The notes: a model not told the origin generated them from the letters alone. Counted from the first letter of the stretch, positions 12,185 through 23,474 are shown. The stretch: DNA of 64,000 nt from Xylona heveae TC161 (GCF_001619985.1 NW_017264194.1:2413511-2477510), one strand, 5' to 3'. Numbers and translations are program-made.

Positions 12185-12809
12185 TTACGAACGGGGCTTC
12201 TCCTTCTTCTCCTTCCACAGGGCGGAGAGACCGACACCAGAGACCTTGACGACCTTGAAACGGACACCGGGAATATCACCCTTGGCCTTACCCTTACGAC
12301 CGAAACCAGCAAGGAGGACCTCGTCGTTCTCGTCAACGAAGTTCAAGCAACCGTCGTTGGGGACTAATAAAAATGACTCCGTCAGCTATAACTCTTCTCG
12401 TTGCTGATATAGACCCTCCAACGCATATTGAAACCGATATTCTTCTTCCGCCTCTTATGGATGAACGTCCAGCCCGTTTTAAATCCATAACCAATTGTTT
12501 CCATCGAATCCTATTCCAATCTCAACAAAGGAAAATTCTATCTCACGTACCGAAAGCGGTGACCTTCTTGCCGTTCTTGATCAACTGAACACGGACACAC
12601 TTCCGAATGGCCGAGTTGGGCTGCTTGGCCTCGACACCGACCTTTTCGAGGACGATACCCTTGGCGTGGGACGAACCACCGAATGGCGAGGACTTGTAGG
12701 CGGTACCCAAAAGACGCTTCTTGTAGTGAAGGTCAGCCCACCGACCCTCACGACGGTGGTTGCGCAGCTTGCGCGCGGCGTTGAGTCCTCTAGGCTTTCC
12801 TTTACCCAT
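12185..12809 (-). CDS. RPS23: 40S ribosomal protein S23 (uS12)
   Basis: Two exons (12551-12809 and 12185-12363) encode 145 residues, exactly the eukaryotic uS12 length. The start [16 protein letters not shown], the decoding-centre loop [10 protein letters not shown] (the proline hydroxylated in eukaryotes lies here) and the end [19 protein letters not shown] are all present. The protein sits at the decoding centre of the small subunit and contributes to accuracy. The 187-nt intron is among the longer ones in the window. I looked for C/D boxes of a hosted snoRNA and found none convincing. A TTTAG just upstream of the start codon could be the acceptor of an additional 5' UTR intron, common in fungal ribosomal protein genes. 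Confidence 0.97.
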
Positions 12810-13330
12810 GTTGGCGGTCTAAATGTCGTCGGAAAACGTAAACAGTCAGTGATGGATGCTCTTCTCGGAGACGGCCCTTCTTCGTATCTCTTTTCTTGCG
12901 GAGGTGAAAAGAATAGATCGAAGAGGCAATGATCGTGGATAGGGCGGCTTACCGGTCGATGAGATGGTCGTCGTCGTCGTACTCGGGTTGAGGAATCTTG
13001 CGCCCCGTCACGAAGTTGGACAGTATGAGAGCGGTTCGCTAAGCGAGTGTGTGCGATGGTGGCGTTTATGCCCTAATCACCAGGTAACTTAATCACCCCA
13101 TTGATAACATCCAGCTTCGAGCGGTACGTACCTCCTCCTTTGCTGCTGCTGAACCTCTCGGTAAATCGTTTAACCGATCCACGGTCCTTACCCCAGATTG
13201 GTCTCCGCTTTGTCCGAAGTGCAGTAATACGCAGCATGCTCAACTGCTCCTGCTGTTACTGTAAATCATCCCATAGCTTATACAAAGGTCCTGCACTCAA
13301 TCGTACCTTCCCTATAGAGTGCTATCAGTC
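12810..13330. promoter_or_regulatory. Divergent promoter of RPS23 and the disordered protein
   Basis: This 521-bp interval separates two divergent start codons and so must contain both promoters. No individual element is assigned. Confidence 0.5.
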
Positions 13331-14137
13331 ATGGCATCCTCCTCCAAATTAAAGCCCCCAGGGGATCACAAGCAGAGTTCTCGGCTTCCACCGCCCTCTC
13401 TCTTCCTTGCGCCTCCCAGCCAAGCCGCTTCCACCAACTCATTGCTTCTGCAACCTACCAACTCTGCCACTGGACAGCCTGGCATACCGCCCTTACTGCG
13501 CTCTCGCTCAACGCGGGACCAGCAGGCCGCATCTCATCAATCTGATACATCACGCCCTTTAGAGCATTTTCAATCTGCGCCGTCCCATTCCCAGCAGCAA
13601 GCATCTGAACAACCCCCACCACTTTTCTCTAGATCATCTGGGCAGGCAGCAATGGAACGCGCCGATGCCCTCTGGGCTGAGATGCAGAACACGCTGGAAG
13701 ACGTAGAGCTGAGTGCAGCGAGCAGCACACATGTCTTTGGTGCAGAGCATTCTCGAGCAATCGAGGAACTAGGACAAAAGCAAATTGCCTTGGCGCAGGC
13801 TTGGGCGCACGGCGAAAGGGATGGCGAACAAGAATTGGAGCAAGAAAAGGCCACTCTAGCGGCCGATGGAGGTGATGCTCGAACGGGGAGAGCGCAAACA
13901 ACAAAACCAGAAAGTACTACAAAACACAGTGAGCTAGAGCTTGGCACGGATGATGATATTGTTCTCGCTCGAAGACGACGTGAAGCAAATGACAGATATT
14001 TCCACAGCGTAAAAGCCGGGGTACAAGACGTTGTAGCAAAACTTGAGGATGTCGCCGTTGCAATGCGTGGTGTTGAGCAGGCAAGTAAAGAGTTGTGGGA
14101 AGACAACGACAGTGTGACGGGTAGTTTGGCTTCGTAA
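13331..14137 (+). CDS. Conserved fungal disordered protein, function unknown
   Basis: A single exon of 268 residues begins at the first true ATG (13331). The first 105 residues are Pro/Ser/Gln-rich and presumably disordered. A more ordered, acidic helical segment follows (ADALWAEMQNTLEDVELSA, then an Ala/Glu-rich region). The C-terminal 70 residues look helical and possibly coiled-coil (RRRREANDRYFHSVKAGVQD onward, ending with repeated Val/Ala heptad-like spacing). The pattern resembles a Pezizomycotina family listed as a domain of unknown function (DUF5315 is my best guess, unverified). No function is proposed. Confidence 0.75.
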   Translation: MASSSKLKPPGDHKQSSRLPPPSLFLAPPSQAASTNSLLLQPTNSATGQPGIPPLLRSRSTRDQQAASHQSDTSRPLEHFQSAPSHSQQQASEQPPPLFSRSSGQAAMERADALWAEMQNTLEDVELSAASSTHVFGAEHSRAIEELGQKQIALAQAWAHGERDGEQELEQEKATLAADGGDARTGRAQTTKPESTTKHSELELGTDDDIVLARRRREANDRYFHSVKAGVQDVVAKLEDVAVAMRGVEQASKELWEDNDSVTGSLAS

Positions 14138-14483
14138 CAACACATGATGACATAACCATTGGCGCATGAGATGGCGTTTTCGGGCCTGTGTTATGATGTC
14201 CTTTGCTTTTCTTCGGGTGATATCCACGTTTGTACCTCTTATACTGCTCTCTTATCAAGAACTGCTCCGTGAAAATAGAATCATTTTCTGGTCAACTGTT
14301 CAATAAATAATATACATAGAAATCTTCATATGCCCATAACTCCAGATGCTGAGACGGAAACGAATAAACTTTACACAATCAAGGCGAGAACTGGAACTGA
14401 TGTGACTGCGTCAGTTCTCACCAGAGCATCGAAAATAAGATTTAAATCTTTCTCCCTGTCCTCCTGTGTGTTGATTGAGCACC
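14138..14483. other. Convergent 3' region
   Basis: This is a short AT-rich spacer between two convergent genes. Nothing else is seen. Confidence 0.5.
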
Positions 14484-15158
14484 CTAAGGCTTCTCCTTGT
14501 TGACACCCATCTGCTCAAACTTGCGGACCATCTTCTCTAGCGCCTCCTCACCGTTCTTCCGGAATCTCGTCACCTTTCTGATATTCGTCGCCGTGATTTC
14601 ATTGACTTCTTTATTATCAGCCCGTACCCGCGCCAGGGTCTTCGCCGTCATGGCAAATCGCATGTCCTTTGGTCCGTCGACGAGCTCCAGAATAGCAGAG
14701 GGCGCTTGGTCGTCCTTCAGGGGCTCAATACGGAGTACGCGTGTGTATCCTCCGTCACGGTTGGCATATCGTTCGCGGAGAGGACCAAAGAGTTTAGGAA
14801 TCAATTCGACGGGTTTCTGCAATTCAATCCGTTAGCGCGCCCTCCTGACATCTTGGACATCCTCAAAAATTTGTTGGTGCTGTCCATAAGTATCGGGCTC
14901 CAACAATATCATATGAGACCCGGAGAGCGGAAGATGACCTACATAGAAAATACTTGTCGCATTCCGTCTCGATGCCTCAGTGTTCTTCTTTCCCATGGTA
15001 ATCAACTTGTCGGCGAGCCGCTGGGCTTCCTTGGCTTTGGGCCATGTCGTCGAGATGGTCTCGTGTTCGAAGAGAGATGTAACAAGGTTTCGTAAGAGAG
15101 CCTGACGGTGCGAAGACTTGCGGCTCAAGTGCCTGTATTTTGCTGCTCCTCCGGCCAT
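14484..15158 (-). CDS. Mitochondrial ribosomal protein bL17m (Mrpl8)
   Basis: Two exons (14943-15158 and 14484-14816, intron donor GTAGGT, acceptor TGCAG) encode 182 residues. The N-terminal half (YRHLSRKSSHRQALLRNLV, then HETISTTWPKAKEAQRLADK) is the bacterial L17 signature. Exon 2 supplies LFGPLRERYANRDGGYTRVLRIEP, the second L17 motif. The C-terminal extension (KVTRFRKNGEEALEKMV) is characteristic of fungal mitochondrial versions. The product is a structural protein of the mitochondrial large subunit near the exit tunnel. There is no long presequence, as in other fungal L17m proteins. Confidence 0.92.
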
Positions 15159-16453
15159 GGTGGTTTGAGGACTGGTGGAGATTGAACGTAGTAAAATGTA
15201 GTCGGCGTGTCACTTGGCAAGAGATTCCGAGTCCTCAATCAAAGAATTAGTGCATCGAACAAGAAAAGCTTTCGGACCCGACAATGCAAGAGGCGATTGG
15301 GCTTGGCGTCACAATTGATCTGGAAATCTACTTGGCAGTTTGGCACAGGAAAGTTGATGATTGGATTTGTCCGTATATTATTACGGTGAACTAGAGCGAC
15401 CTTGACTGAAAAAATCTTACCGAACTTTAAGCGGCCCTTGCCTCGTTGTTTCTTCAAGGTGCTTCACTATAAGTTACTGATACCCTCACTACATTTAGTT
15501 ACATATCTCAGCTACAATATCAAGTTTCAGCGAGGATCTGTAATAGCCTTAACTGTAATTTGGCAAGACTAGCAGTCCCAACAACGCAACTTCTGGTGAC
15601 CGCAGAGGTTCGTGAATACCGAGTGTTTGACTATACAACTTGGGGCATGAATTCTTTTTCTTTATGGTATTATTTATGTCTTATCAGAGGCAAGTGAGGA
15701 AAAGAAACTTAATCCAGTGCCTCTGCAGAATATACAATCAAATGAACGGTTTCAGTGGATCAAAGGATGAACAGTAAGAGGATAATTGAGAAATTTTGAG
15801 ATTAGGGCACAGTCAAGCTTGGGAGCGATCTGTCTTTCAAGCAATGTCATAAATGCATTGACCCTCTTAAGAGTCACAATCTTGTCAGTATTAGTCCGGT
15901 CAGACCACCATTGTTGAGTTGATTTGAGGGACCGTTCTGTGCTCTACGACGTATTTACTATCCCTCCAACCTCGGATCGCCGGATGAACGGTTCCTGCGC
16001 ACAGAGTAAGGATTTCCGTTGCCTCCTCATTTAAAAGAGGAGTCAGCAGGTTCGGGGAACCTACGTTTGTCAGAAAATAAAAATCACACTTTGAAGAGTC
16101 CATAATATTGTTCCACCATCATCACTAAGCAACCGATTCGAGTTGCAAGTGATCGTCGTCAAGGAGGCGGAGATACTCAGTAATCGGCCACCGACCACGC
16201 GGATCCTACGAGAGTCGGCCGCTGGTGCCCCACCATAGGTTGAGTCGTTGAGCGAGTCAACTCCACACTGCGCGAGTCCCTGAATTTGTCCCGTTCGTAT
16301 CATTCAGCATCAACTCAAATACGGCCCTTGCTCCTTTTTTTCCGAAACTGGGCTTTAGCCAATCCTTTTTGTCTGCGAGGCGACCATTTCCGTGCGACGG
16401 CCGTCGTGCCAATATAATATTTGGAGGGGCAATTCTTCGTCCAATCTTTCAGC
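15159..16453. promoter_or_regulatory. Divergent intergenic region, bL17m and pantothenate kinase promoters
   Basis: The 1.3 kb between the two divergent start codons holds no supported gene. Open frames on both strands are short and unlike any family. A pyrimidine-rich stretch with a CCAAT box lies just ahead of the pantothenate kinase start. Confidence 0.5.
16359..16363 (+). promoter_or_regulatory. CCAAT box upstream of pantothenate kinase
   Basis: CCAAT lies about 91 bases before the start codon in a pyrimidine-rich promoter. The fungal HAP/CBC complex binds such boxes. The assignment is by sequence and position only. Confidence 0.35.
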
Positions 16454-18049
16454 ATGGCAGACAGCGTCTTGCGCTGTCGGCCCAATCGGGCCAATACGTC
16501 TGATATTGATTCAACTATTACACACCCCGGTGCGGTCAAAATCAACGTGCAAGGCGCTTTCATCATTGATGAGGAGCCGAGCAGTCCCAGCGAATATCCC
16601 GAAGATGGAGCGCAACACGAGACCAAGAATATCCGTCTCCCGAATCACACCGCCGTCGTGAGTCACATTGCGGTAGACGTACGTATTCGAAAGAACTCAT
16701 TATTTTACGCTTCAATCTAACATTCGGTATAGATTGGCGGCTCTCTTGCAAAACTGGTCTACTTTTCCCGAGAACCCAATTCCCCAGATCAAGGCGGCCG
16801 TTTGAACTTTCTCAAATTCGAGACCGAACAGATAGACTCATGTATCGAATTTATGAGACAGTTGAAAATGAAACAACAAAAGCTGAACGGATCAATCCCT
16901 GGGGCACTCTGTGTCATGGCTACAGGAGGAGGCGCTTTCAAATATTACGAAAAGATCCGTGAAGCGCTCGGTGTCGAAGTCCTCCGCGAAGATGAAATGG
17001 AATGTCTAATAATTGGTTTGTTCTCTCTCCGAAAACCGATGCGATGCAAGCCCTACTTCTTTCCAAACAAATCCTAACGAAAATTGTTTTTTGTCCGTTT
17101 GTCTAGGTCTCGACTTTTTCATCACAGAAATACCCATGGAGGTCTTCACCTACAGCGAGAACGAACCCGAGGAACCGATGCACTTCTTCGAAGCTCGACA
17201 TGACGTCTATCCGTATCTTCTGGTCAATATCGGTTCAGGTGTGTCCATGATCAAGGTCTCGGGCCCGACACAGTACGAGCGTATCGGGGGAACCTCGCTG
17301 GGCGGAGGAACACTATGGGGTCTATTATCTCTGCTCACGGGAGCCAAGACTTTTGATGAGATGCTGGGCATGGCCGAGCGAGGAGATAACGCCGCTGTTG
17401 ACATGCTTGTCGGCGACATTTACGGCACAGACTACGGAAAGATTGGCTTGAAGAGCACAACCATTGCCAGCAGTTTCGGTAAGGTCTTCAAGCAGAAAAA
17501 GGGAATGGAGCAGGAGTCCTCGGACTCGGAACAATTGGTCAACGGAGATGGAGGAGACTCGGCGCAGGAAAATGGAATCAATGGCAATCAGCCGCGCGGT
17601 TCAGGTGGTTTCAAGGCCGAAGATATAAGCCGAAGCTTGCTTTATGCAATCAGGTGAGTTCCCTTCTCCTTTTCTCCCCCTTTTGCTTTCCAATTTTCGC
17701 CCATTTAATTTTTTCCCCCACCCTTTCCATTTCCCCCGATAATTCCTCTTCATCTTACCCAAATACTGACTTTTCCCCGCTCAGCAATAACATCGGCCAA
17801 ATCGCCTATCTCCAGTCCGAAAAGCATAATCTGGAAAACATTTATTTCGGCGGCTCTTTTATCCGCGGCCACCGACAAACCATGGCGACTCTTTCGTACG
17901 CCATCAAGTTCTGGTCCAAGGGCCAAAAGAAGCCATACTTCCTCCGCCACGAGGGCTATCTCGGTGCCGTGGGCGCCTTTTTGAAGCGGCAGCCCAGAAA
18001 CTGGGGACGGCGAAATAGTTTCGAAGAGGGCATCTTGTCTCGTCATTGA
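16454..18049 (+). CDS. Pantothenate kinase
   Basis: Four exons (16454-16678, 16733-17015, 17107-17653, 17785-18049) encode 439 residues, near the size of the Aspergillus eukaryotic-type enzyme. Landmarks are the ATP-binding DIGGSLAKLVY across the first splice junction, CVMATGGGAFKYYE, NIGSGVSMIKV, and GGTSLGGGTLWGLLSLLTGA. The C-terminus has NIYFGGSFIRGH and SYAIKFWSKGQKKPYFLRHEG, both classic for the family. The enzyme phosphorylates pantothenate with ATP, the controlling step of coenzyme A synthesis in the cytosol. A Ser/Glu/Gly-rich loop of about 45 residues before the last intron is variable in fungi. All intron phases (0, 1, 2) join correctly. Confidence 0.95.
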
Positions 18050-18784
18050 TATTTTTTTCTTTTTTTTTCCCTTCCCCTGTTCCTTTTTCCTATCTGTGTT
18101 CTGGATTGGCAAAAAGTTCATCATCTGGAGTTTTTGCATCGCATGTCGCATTGCATTGGCGTTGATAGAGACACCTATTATCATTCCTCACGGGGCATAT
18201 ATCTTGGCGGCTTTGTTTCTGTTTCTCTTTTGGTATCACGTCATGTTTTATTTCTTCTTCTTGACATTGGCATTTTTCCTTTTCTTCTTCCGAATGACGG
18301 GGGTATCTGGCATACCTCGATTCGTCAGGTACAGGTGGGCACAGAAAGAGGCATTATTTCTCACCATTTCGACGTATTTCTACAGTATTGTCCTTGGAAG
18401 CATACACTTTTCTCTCTCACATGGTATTCTTGGACCCTACGGATTCTACGAGGAAAAAATGACAAGTACGGAACACCAGATCAGAAGACACATGAGTCTT
18501 TGAATTGGCTAATTTAGAAAACTCTTCGCCATGTTTTCATGTGGTCATGCTATAATATTCCCATTTTTCTCCAGAAGTTGCAGAAAAATGTCAAATCTTT
18601 TGTCAAATATCTATTACAAATAATGTCCAAAGCTGATACCAGTATATTTTATCGCTAGAAGAGAAAAAAGCAATAAAAATAAAAATAAAATAAATAATAA
18701 AATAAAATTTACTCCAAGTAGCTTTCAAGGTTATGTTAATACGTTACATCCTCGGAATAACGTAGTCACCAGATACTCAAACTT
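18050..18784. other. 3' region of pantothenate kinase and AT-rich spacer
   Basis: The region is T-rich, then A-rich (an A/T simple-sequence run at about 18660-18710). A 135-codon Phe/Leu-rich frame at 18096-18503 reflects T-rich composition and is not called. Confidence 0.5.
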
Positions 18785-20182
18785 CTAGTACAGCGGCATC
18801 GAACCGGGCGTCGACGCAAAAGCCTCCTCGAGAATTTTCAGACCACGGTCGAGGACATCTCTCGTAATCGTAATCGGGGGCGCTATTCTAAAGACGCCTC
18901 CAAAGCTAGCATGGCTGCTCAGATTCGCCCACAAGCCGAGCTCGTACGCGCGATCACCAATGCGCCGCGCGAGCTCCAGGGCAGGTTTCTTAGTCGAGCG
19001 GTCGGCCACGATTTCGACGCCGGCCATGAGCCCGCGACCTCGGACGTCGCCGATACAGGCATATCTCTCCTTGAGGCGGTTCAGTCCGGCGTGCAGGGCG
19101 GCGCCAATCTCTCGTGAATTTTGGACAAGATTGTCTCGGAGGACAATCTCGAGCACCTTGTCGCCTACTGCTGCAGGTAGAGGGTCATTGACGTGAGTGG
19201 TGTAGAAGCAGTAATCTCTCTCTGCGGCGGTGGTGGCGATGTGGTCACTGGTAATGACGGCACTCAGGGGCAGGCCGTTTCCCAGGGTTTTGCTGAGTGT
19301 AAGGATGTCGGGCACCACGTCTTCGTGGTTAATGGCCATGAAGTCTCCGGCGCGGCAGACGCCGGTTTGGGCCTCGTCGACGATCAAAAGCATGCCTCGC
19401 TTTTCGCAATGCTGTTTTAATGCCTTGAGGTATCCGGGAGGAAGAACGTGCATGCCGGCAGAGGACTGGATGCATTCGACAATGCAGGCGGCAAGGGAGC
19501 CGCACGATGCAGCGTCAATTAAGTTCCAGCCGTAGTCTAGTTCAGTCTCCCAGTCGTAGGAGCCGTCGGGCTTGCGAAAGACGGATCGATAGGCGTTGGG
19601 CTGTGGAAGCATGTGCATTCCTGGCATCATGGGGCCTTGGCCCTTGCGACCAAAGTGATATTGTGCCCCAAGAGCTTGGGCTGTGACGCCGTGCCAGCTG
19701 GCGCCGAGGCCAACGATTTCGAATTTTCCCGTGAAGACTTTGGCCAACTTGATTGCGGCTTCATTGCTTTCGCCGCCAGTGCTTAGAAAGAAGGCTTTGT
19801 CCAGCCCTGAAGGAAGGTTCGTAACTAGCCGTTCGGCGAGGTTTATGACTGGCGGTGAGACCATGCCTGAGAAGAGATGGTCAAGGTAAAGTGCATGGTC
19901 GGCAATCACTTTGACGATTTCTGGATGGCCGTGGCCGATCAGGCATGACATTTGGCCGGAGGTCCAATCGAGAACCTTGTGCCCGTTCGCGGTAAATACG
20001 TATAGTCCGTGGGTACCTGTGATGACATCTTTCTGGAATTTGGTACCGTAATTGGCGAGATATTTTTCCACCTTCTTCTCCAATTTGTTTTGGTCTGCTT
20101 CCGCATACAATGGTGGTCTTTCCGAGATGGCTGTCGCGGACTGTTTGGCCGATGGAAGTAGAGGTTCGAATGATGGCGCCAT
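18785..20182 (-). CDS. PLP-dependent 2,2-dialkylglycine decarboxylase-like enzyme
   Basis: A single exon of 465 residues encodes a class III aminotransferase-fold protein. It follows the bacterial dialkylglycine decarboxylase sequence closely: TSGQMS (Gln 77), LDHLFSGM, STGGESNEAAIKLAK, GASWHG (Trp 163), VDEAQTGV (Asp 269), LTLSKTLGNGLP (Lys 298 as the PLP Schiff base), FYTTHVNDPLPAAVG and GGVFRIAPP (Arg 432). The Gln, Trp, Lys and Arg correspond to the residues that the bacterial enzyme uses for decarboxylation and carboxylate binding. That enzyme converts 2-aminoisobutyrate or isovaline plus pyruvate to ketone, CO2 and alanine. The fold is certain and the substrate is inferred. A Zn2Cys6 regulator gene lies immediately upstream on the same strand. 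Confidence 0.85.
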   Translation of the reverse strand: MAPSFEPLLPSAKQSATAISERPPLYAEADQNKLEKKVEKYLANYGTKFQKDVITGTHGLYVFTANGHKVLDWTSGQMSCLIGHGHPEIVKVIADHALYLDHLFSGMVSPPVINLAERLVTNLPSGLDKAFFLSTGGESNEAAIKLAKVFTGKFEIVGLGASWHGVTAQALGAQYHFGRKGQGPMMPGMHMLPQPNAYRSVFRKPDGSYDWETELDYGWNLIDAASCGSLAACIVECIQSSAGMHVLPPGYLKALKQHCEKRGMLLIVDEAQTGVCRAGDFMAINHEDVVPDILTLSKTLGNGLPLSAVITSDHIATTAAERDYCFYTTHVNDPLPAAVGDKVLEIVLRDNLVQNSREIGAALHAGLNRLKERYACIGDVRGRGLMAGVEIVADRSTKKPALELARRIGDRAYELGLWANLSSHASFGGVFRIAPPITITRDVLDRGLKILEEAFASTPGSMPLY

Positions 20183-20869
20183 GATTTTAGTTCACAAATG
20201 AGGAACGAGAGATTTATAATTCGTCTTTCTGTAATCAAAAAAGTCTTTGAAATGTTCTGCTTCAATAATGGTGAATATGCCTCTTGACCATAGTATTTAT
20301 ACAAGCTGTGGTCGAGACTTTACCGCGGGAAACCTTATCAGGGCCCGAGGGGCCGATATGGCACTGCATGTTGGCCGCGGCAAACTACCCCAAACTAAAC
20401 TATAGATGGTATAGTTCGGGGATGGCGGTCAGTGGTATCTTCGTTATCGATAGGAGTCAAACATTCGCCGCGGCAAGCTTATCCATTGGACTCAAAGGTG
20501 TTGTCCAAGCATACTAAAGACTTGCAGTTTTCAACGTCCGTTTTGAATGCAGAACTAGACCAGAGGAGTTCCATAAGTTTCCCTGCCAAATGAAATCTAC
20601 CATAGATAGCGTTAACGGTACAATACCGACCTGCCACCACATGATATAGGGCAGTTTGGTTTCCGGAAATTTTTATGTGTGCTTAGACCCTGATATATTT
20701 CCTTTTTCCGATCACTGCAATGATTGAGGGTAGAAGGAAATTTTTGCTGCCTGAGAAAGTACTTTGCCGAAACTATTCAGAAACTCGTATTCCCGTGGTA
20801 GGTCAATCGTATCACCCCGAGAGGAGCTCGGCGCATATATTGAGTAGCACATCCAAGTAAGGTCAGAAC
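20183..20869. promoter_or_regulatory. Promoter of the decarboxylase-like gene
   Basis: Reading toward the gene on the minus strand, a TATA-like GTATAAATA lies at about 20293-20302, about 115 bases before the start codon. Three CCGCGG sites lie further up (separate entry). The rest, 20520-20869, shows nothing specific and includes the regulator's 3' end. Confidence 0.45.
20323..20473. promoter_or_regulatory. Three CCGCGG(G/C)AA sites, candidate Zn2Cys6 binding sites
   Basis: Sites are at 20323-20328, 20375-20380 and 20468-20473. Each hexamer is palindromic, with overlapping CCG/CGG half-sites of the kind Zn2Cys6 proteins read, and each is followed by G or C and then AA. They sit about 140-290 bases before the decarboxylase-like start codon. 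Binding is inferred. Confidence 0.4.
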
Positions 20870-23011
20870 TCATATTCCCGGAAAGTCCCAGATATTCGGA
20901 AATAGGTCATCCAGCCCTGGAAAGTCAAACATCATCAGCTGTTCGAAATCAGGCAACGAAGGTTCGTAGACATCGCCGTTTGGAGGGCATATTTTCTCAA
21001 TGATATCGGCATACTGCCCGAGACAATTATCAGCGAGGTCCCAGCCAAACTTCCGGTGATGGGACTGCAAGGTGCAAATCATATCCTTAGCAATCGCAAG
21101 CGGGCCACCCGGGCCAAAGTTTTTGGCCCTAAGAGCGCTCCTCAGCAACAAAGTAGTTGCCGATGTCAACGAGAATGCACTGGTGGGGATCCAAAACCCT
21201 GTCAAATGATTCTCATTCAGGGCTTGCGCAAAATGCACAATATCCTCTGCAGCTTTCTCAGCCTGGATGTATCGATGCGTTATTGCCTCCTCGTCTACCC
21301 CCTGCACTTGCTTGTCGAGATCCAGTTGAATTCTTCGAAGAAGCAACCTCGTCGCTAGATATGCAAGTCGCAAGTTGGCTGCACCAGGCGCATCAAGATC
21401 ATATCCATGAAGCACTATTTTGCAAACAACAGCATCCAAAGACCGCTCCCAATGGCTGAGAAGAAGCTCCAACGTAGAAGGAGTGATTTCCCTCGCCTTC
21501 CTCTGATCTTTCTCAAGGTCGTAGAGGTATTCTAAATAGCGGCCCAAAACTTCGGTGAGAGTGGTAAGGGATATAAAAACTGAGGCAGCCAAGCGTTCAG
21601 CCGACGAAGTATTTGCCGTGCACAAATCTCTAATTGTAGGTATTGGCACATCGTGCTGTGACCTATGGATTTGAGGAGGCGTACCATACGCCAAGCTGTA
21701 CCTTTGTGAATATTTAGCCTTTAATCCCGACAAGCTAGATGAGAATAATAAAACACATACCACCTATCATGGATTACTAGTGCCCACCAGATCCGGATCC
21801 TCAGCCGCTTTTCCAACGAAGATATGTCCCATTCAGTAGGGTCACGATTGAGACCTAACGCATGGGACAATGCAACCGCAGTCCCAAGCAAGCCTGCATT
21901 GCCGAATACTGACGTACTCGGTCGTCCGCCAATGTTTAGGAGTATTGTTATGATTGCAGATGTCCCAGGAGACAGAAACAATTCTGAATGCAATGCTTCG
22001 CAAGACTGCAGCCAACAGAAGCGAATATCAGGGCAGCGGTCGCGGGAAAGCAAGGGGGAATGCCGCCAATAGATCATGCTATTTGTGTACAAGTTTGACA
22101 ACAAAGCAGGCGATATCTTCTCTTTGTTCTCTGAAAAGAGTTTCTTAAAGGATCGCTCATCGAGAAGAGGAAAGCATATATTAACCTTTCCAAAATAGCT
22201 GGAAGACAGAACTTTAGTAACAAAGGCTCCTAAAATTCAGACCCTGTATTACTTACAGATCCACGAGATCCTGAAGATGTGGTTCTACGAGTTTCTCAAC
22301 CATTTCGCACTTGTTTGAAGTGGGATTTTGGTTCTTTAATAGACCTAGCGGACGTCTTCGGGCAGTCGTAAACATAGTCGGTCTTGCATGTTGACTTGAA
22401 GTATTAGACTTTGATGAAGTCCGAATCATGCGCAAGGTACTCCCGTTATCAAGAACAGTCGAAAGATAGTTCTCCAAGATCTCACTATCAACGGCCATAG
22501 CAGGTCCGATGATATGGGAGTCTTCCTCTTCAGCACCTGCAAATGAACTGGTGAAATTTGACAACAAATGTCTATTTGCATTATTTTCATTATCCATAAG
22601 ATGAACAGGGCTGGTAGGAGACCTGGACGTGTTTATGGCGCGGGGATTCGTCCCCTCATAAGAAGGCAACAGTGATAAATCTGCAGCGGCCTCGGTCCCA
22701 TCATTGACATTAGAATTCAGTTCTATATTTTCCTGTTCGGGGTTGTCAACAGTTTTAGCCCGATTATTCGTTTTCCGGGTTCTGCGTAAATGTCTGTCCA
22801 CGCAGGAATGAGTGTTTGGAAAGATGCATTCTGTACCATGGACCTGACACATGACACACACTTCAGCAGCAGGGTTCGTTTTGCAACGGGACTTTCTTCG
22901 ACGGCATGAAAGACAAGCTGGACGTAAATGCGAGCGATACGGTCTCCCGTCATATTCATCCTTATGAAGCTGAGACCGAGGTGCTCCACTCGTATTAGAG
23001 TTCGCCGTCAT
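20870..23011 (-). CDS. Zn2Cys6 transcription factor
   Basis: Three exons (22257-23011, 21761-22198, 20870-21701) encode 674 residues. The binuclear zinc cluster is complete: Cys 33, 36, 43, 52, 55 and 62, with C-x2-C-x6-C-x8-C-x2-C-x6-C spacing and a basic RRRKSRCK first loop. A basic linker (RHLRRTRKTNNR) follows. The middle region carries the fungal-specific transcription factor domain: YFGKVNICFPLLDE, a SKR-like RIWWALVIHDRW, and SLAYGTPPQ joined across the second splice site. This is the usual architecture of a pathway-specific activator. It lies directly upstream of the decarboxylase-like gene and may regulate it. It is divergent from MIC12. Confidence 0.9.
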
Positions 23012-23474
23012 GATCCGAACAGGAAGTTATCCATAAATATACCTCAGGGGGGGGCAATTGAGATGATAAATATCCCTGCCGTTTTCAATAGATAGCAAGG
23101 TGCCGACCGGATTAGGGCAACCTGCAGCTTGGCATCCTGTCACGCCTTTTCCCCATGGGGTTTCCTTGAACGTGGGATGTATTGGGGCTGACAGTCACAG
23201 TCCAATGACAGAGGGCTGAAGGCGTGGGGGTTACCCTGCTCTCCTCCACCAAATCGGGATCCAGACCGATAGGACCCTTTTTTGATTCTTTTGCCTGAGA
23301 AACTCGCGCAACGCCGAATGAACCGCCCTCCGGGGTTTTCTTGATACCCATTGCCAGTCTATTTAAATCAGTGTCATCCCGCTCGAAATAACAATTAAAA
23401 GTCTGTGCCTGTCTATCAATCGCAGCATAATCATCGCTTAAGCAGAGAATTCCCGTCTTTCTTCCACTGTCATA
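23012..23474. promoter_or_regulatory. Shared divergent promoter of the regulator and MIC12
   Basis: Only 463 bp separate the two start codons. It contains a G8 tract near 23046. No specific site is assigned. Confidence 0.45.

Noticed and set aside
12364-12550. RPS23 intron as a snoRNA host
   Set aside because: No C box with a properly spaced D box and no clear H/ACA fold on the transcribed strand.
18096-18503. 135-codon frame with apparent membrane segments after pantothenate kinase
   Set aside because: The Phe/Leu richness comes from T-rich 3' flanking DNA. No start context or homology is visible.
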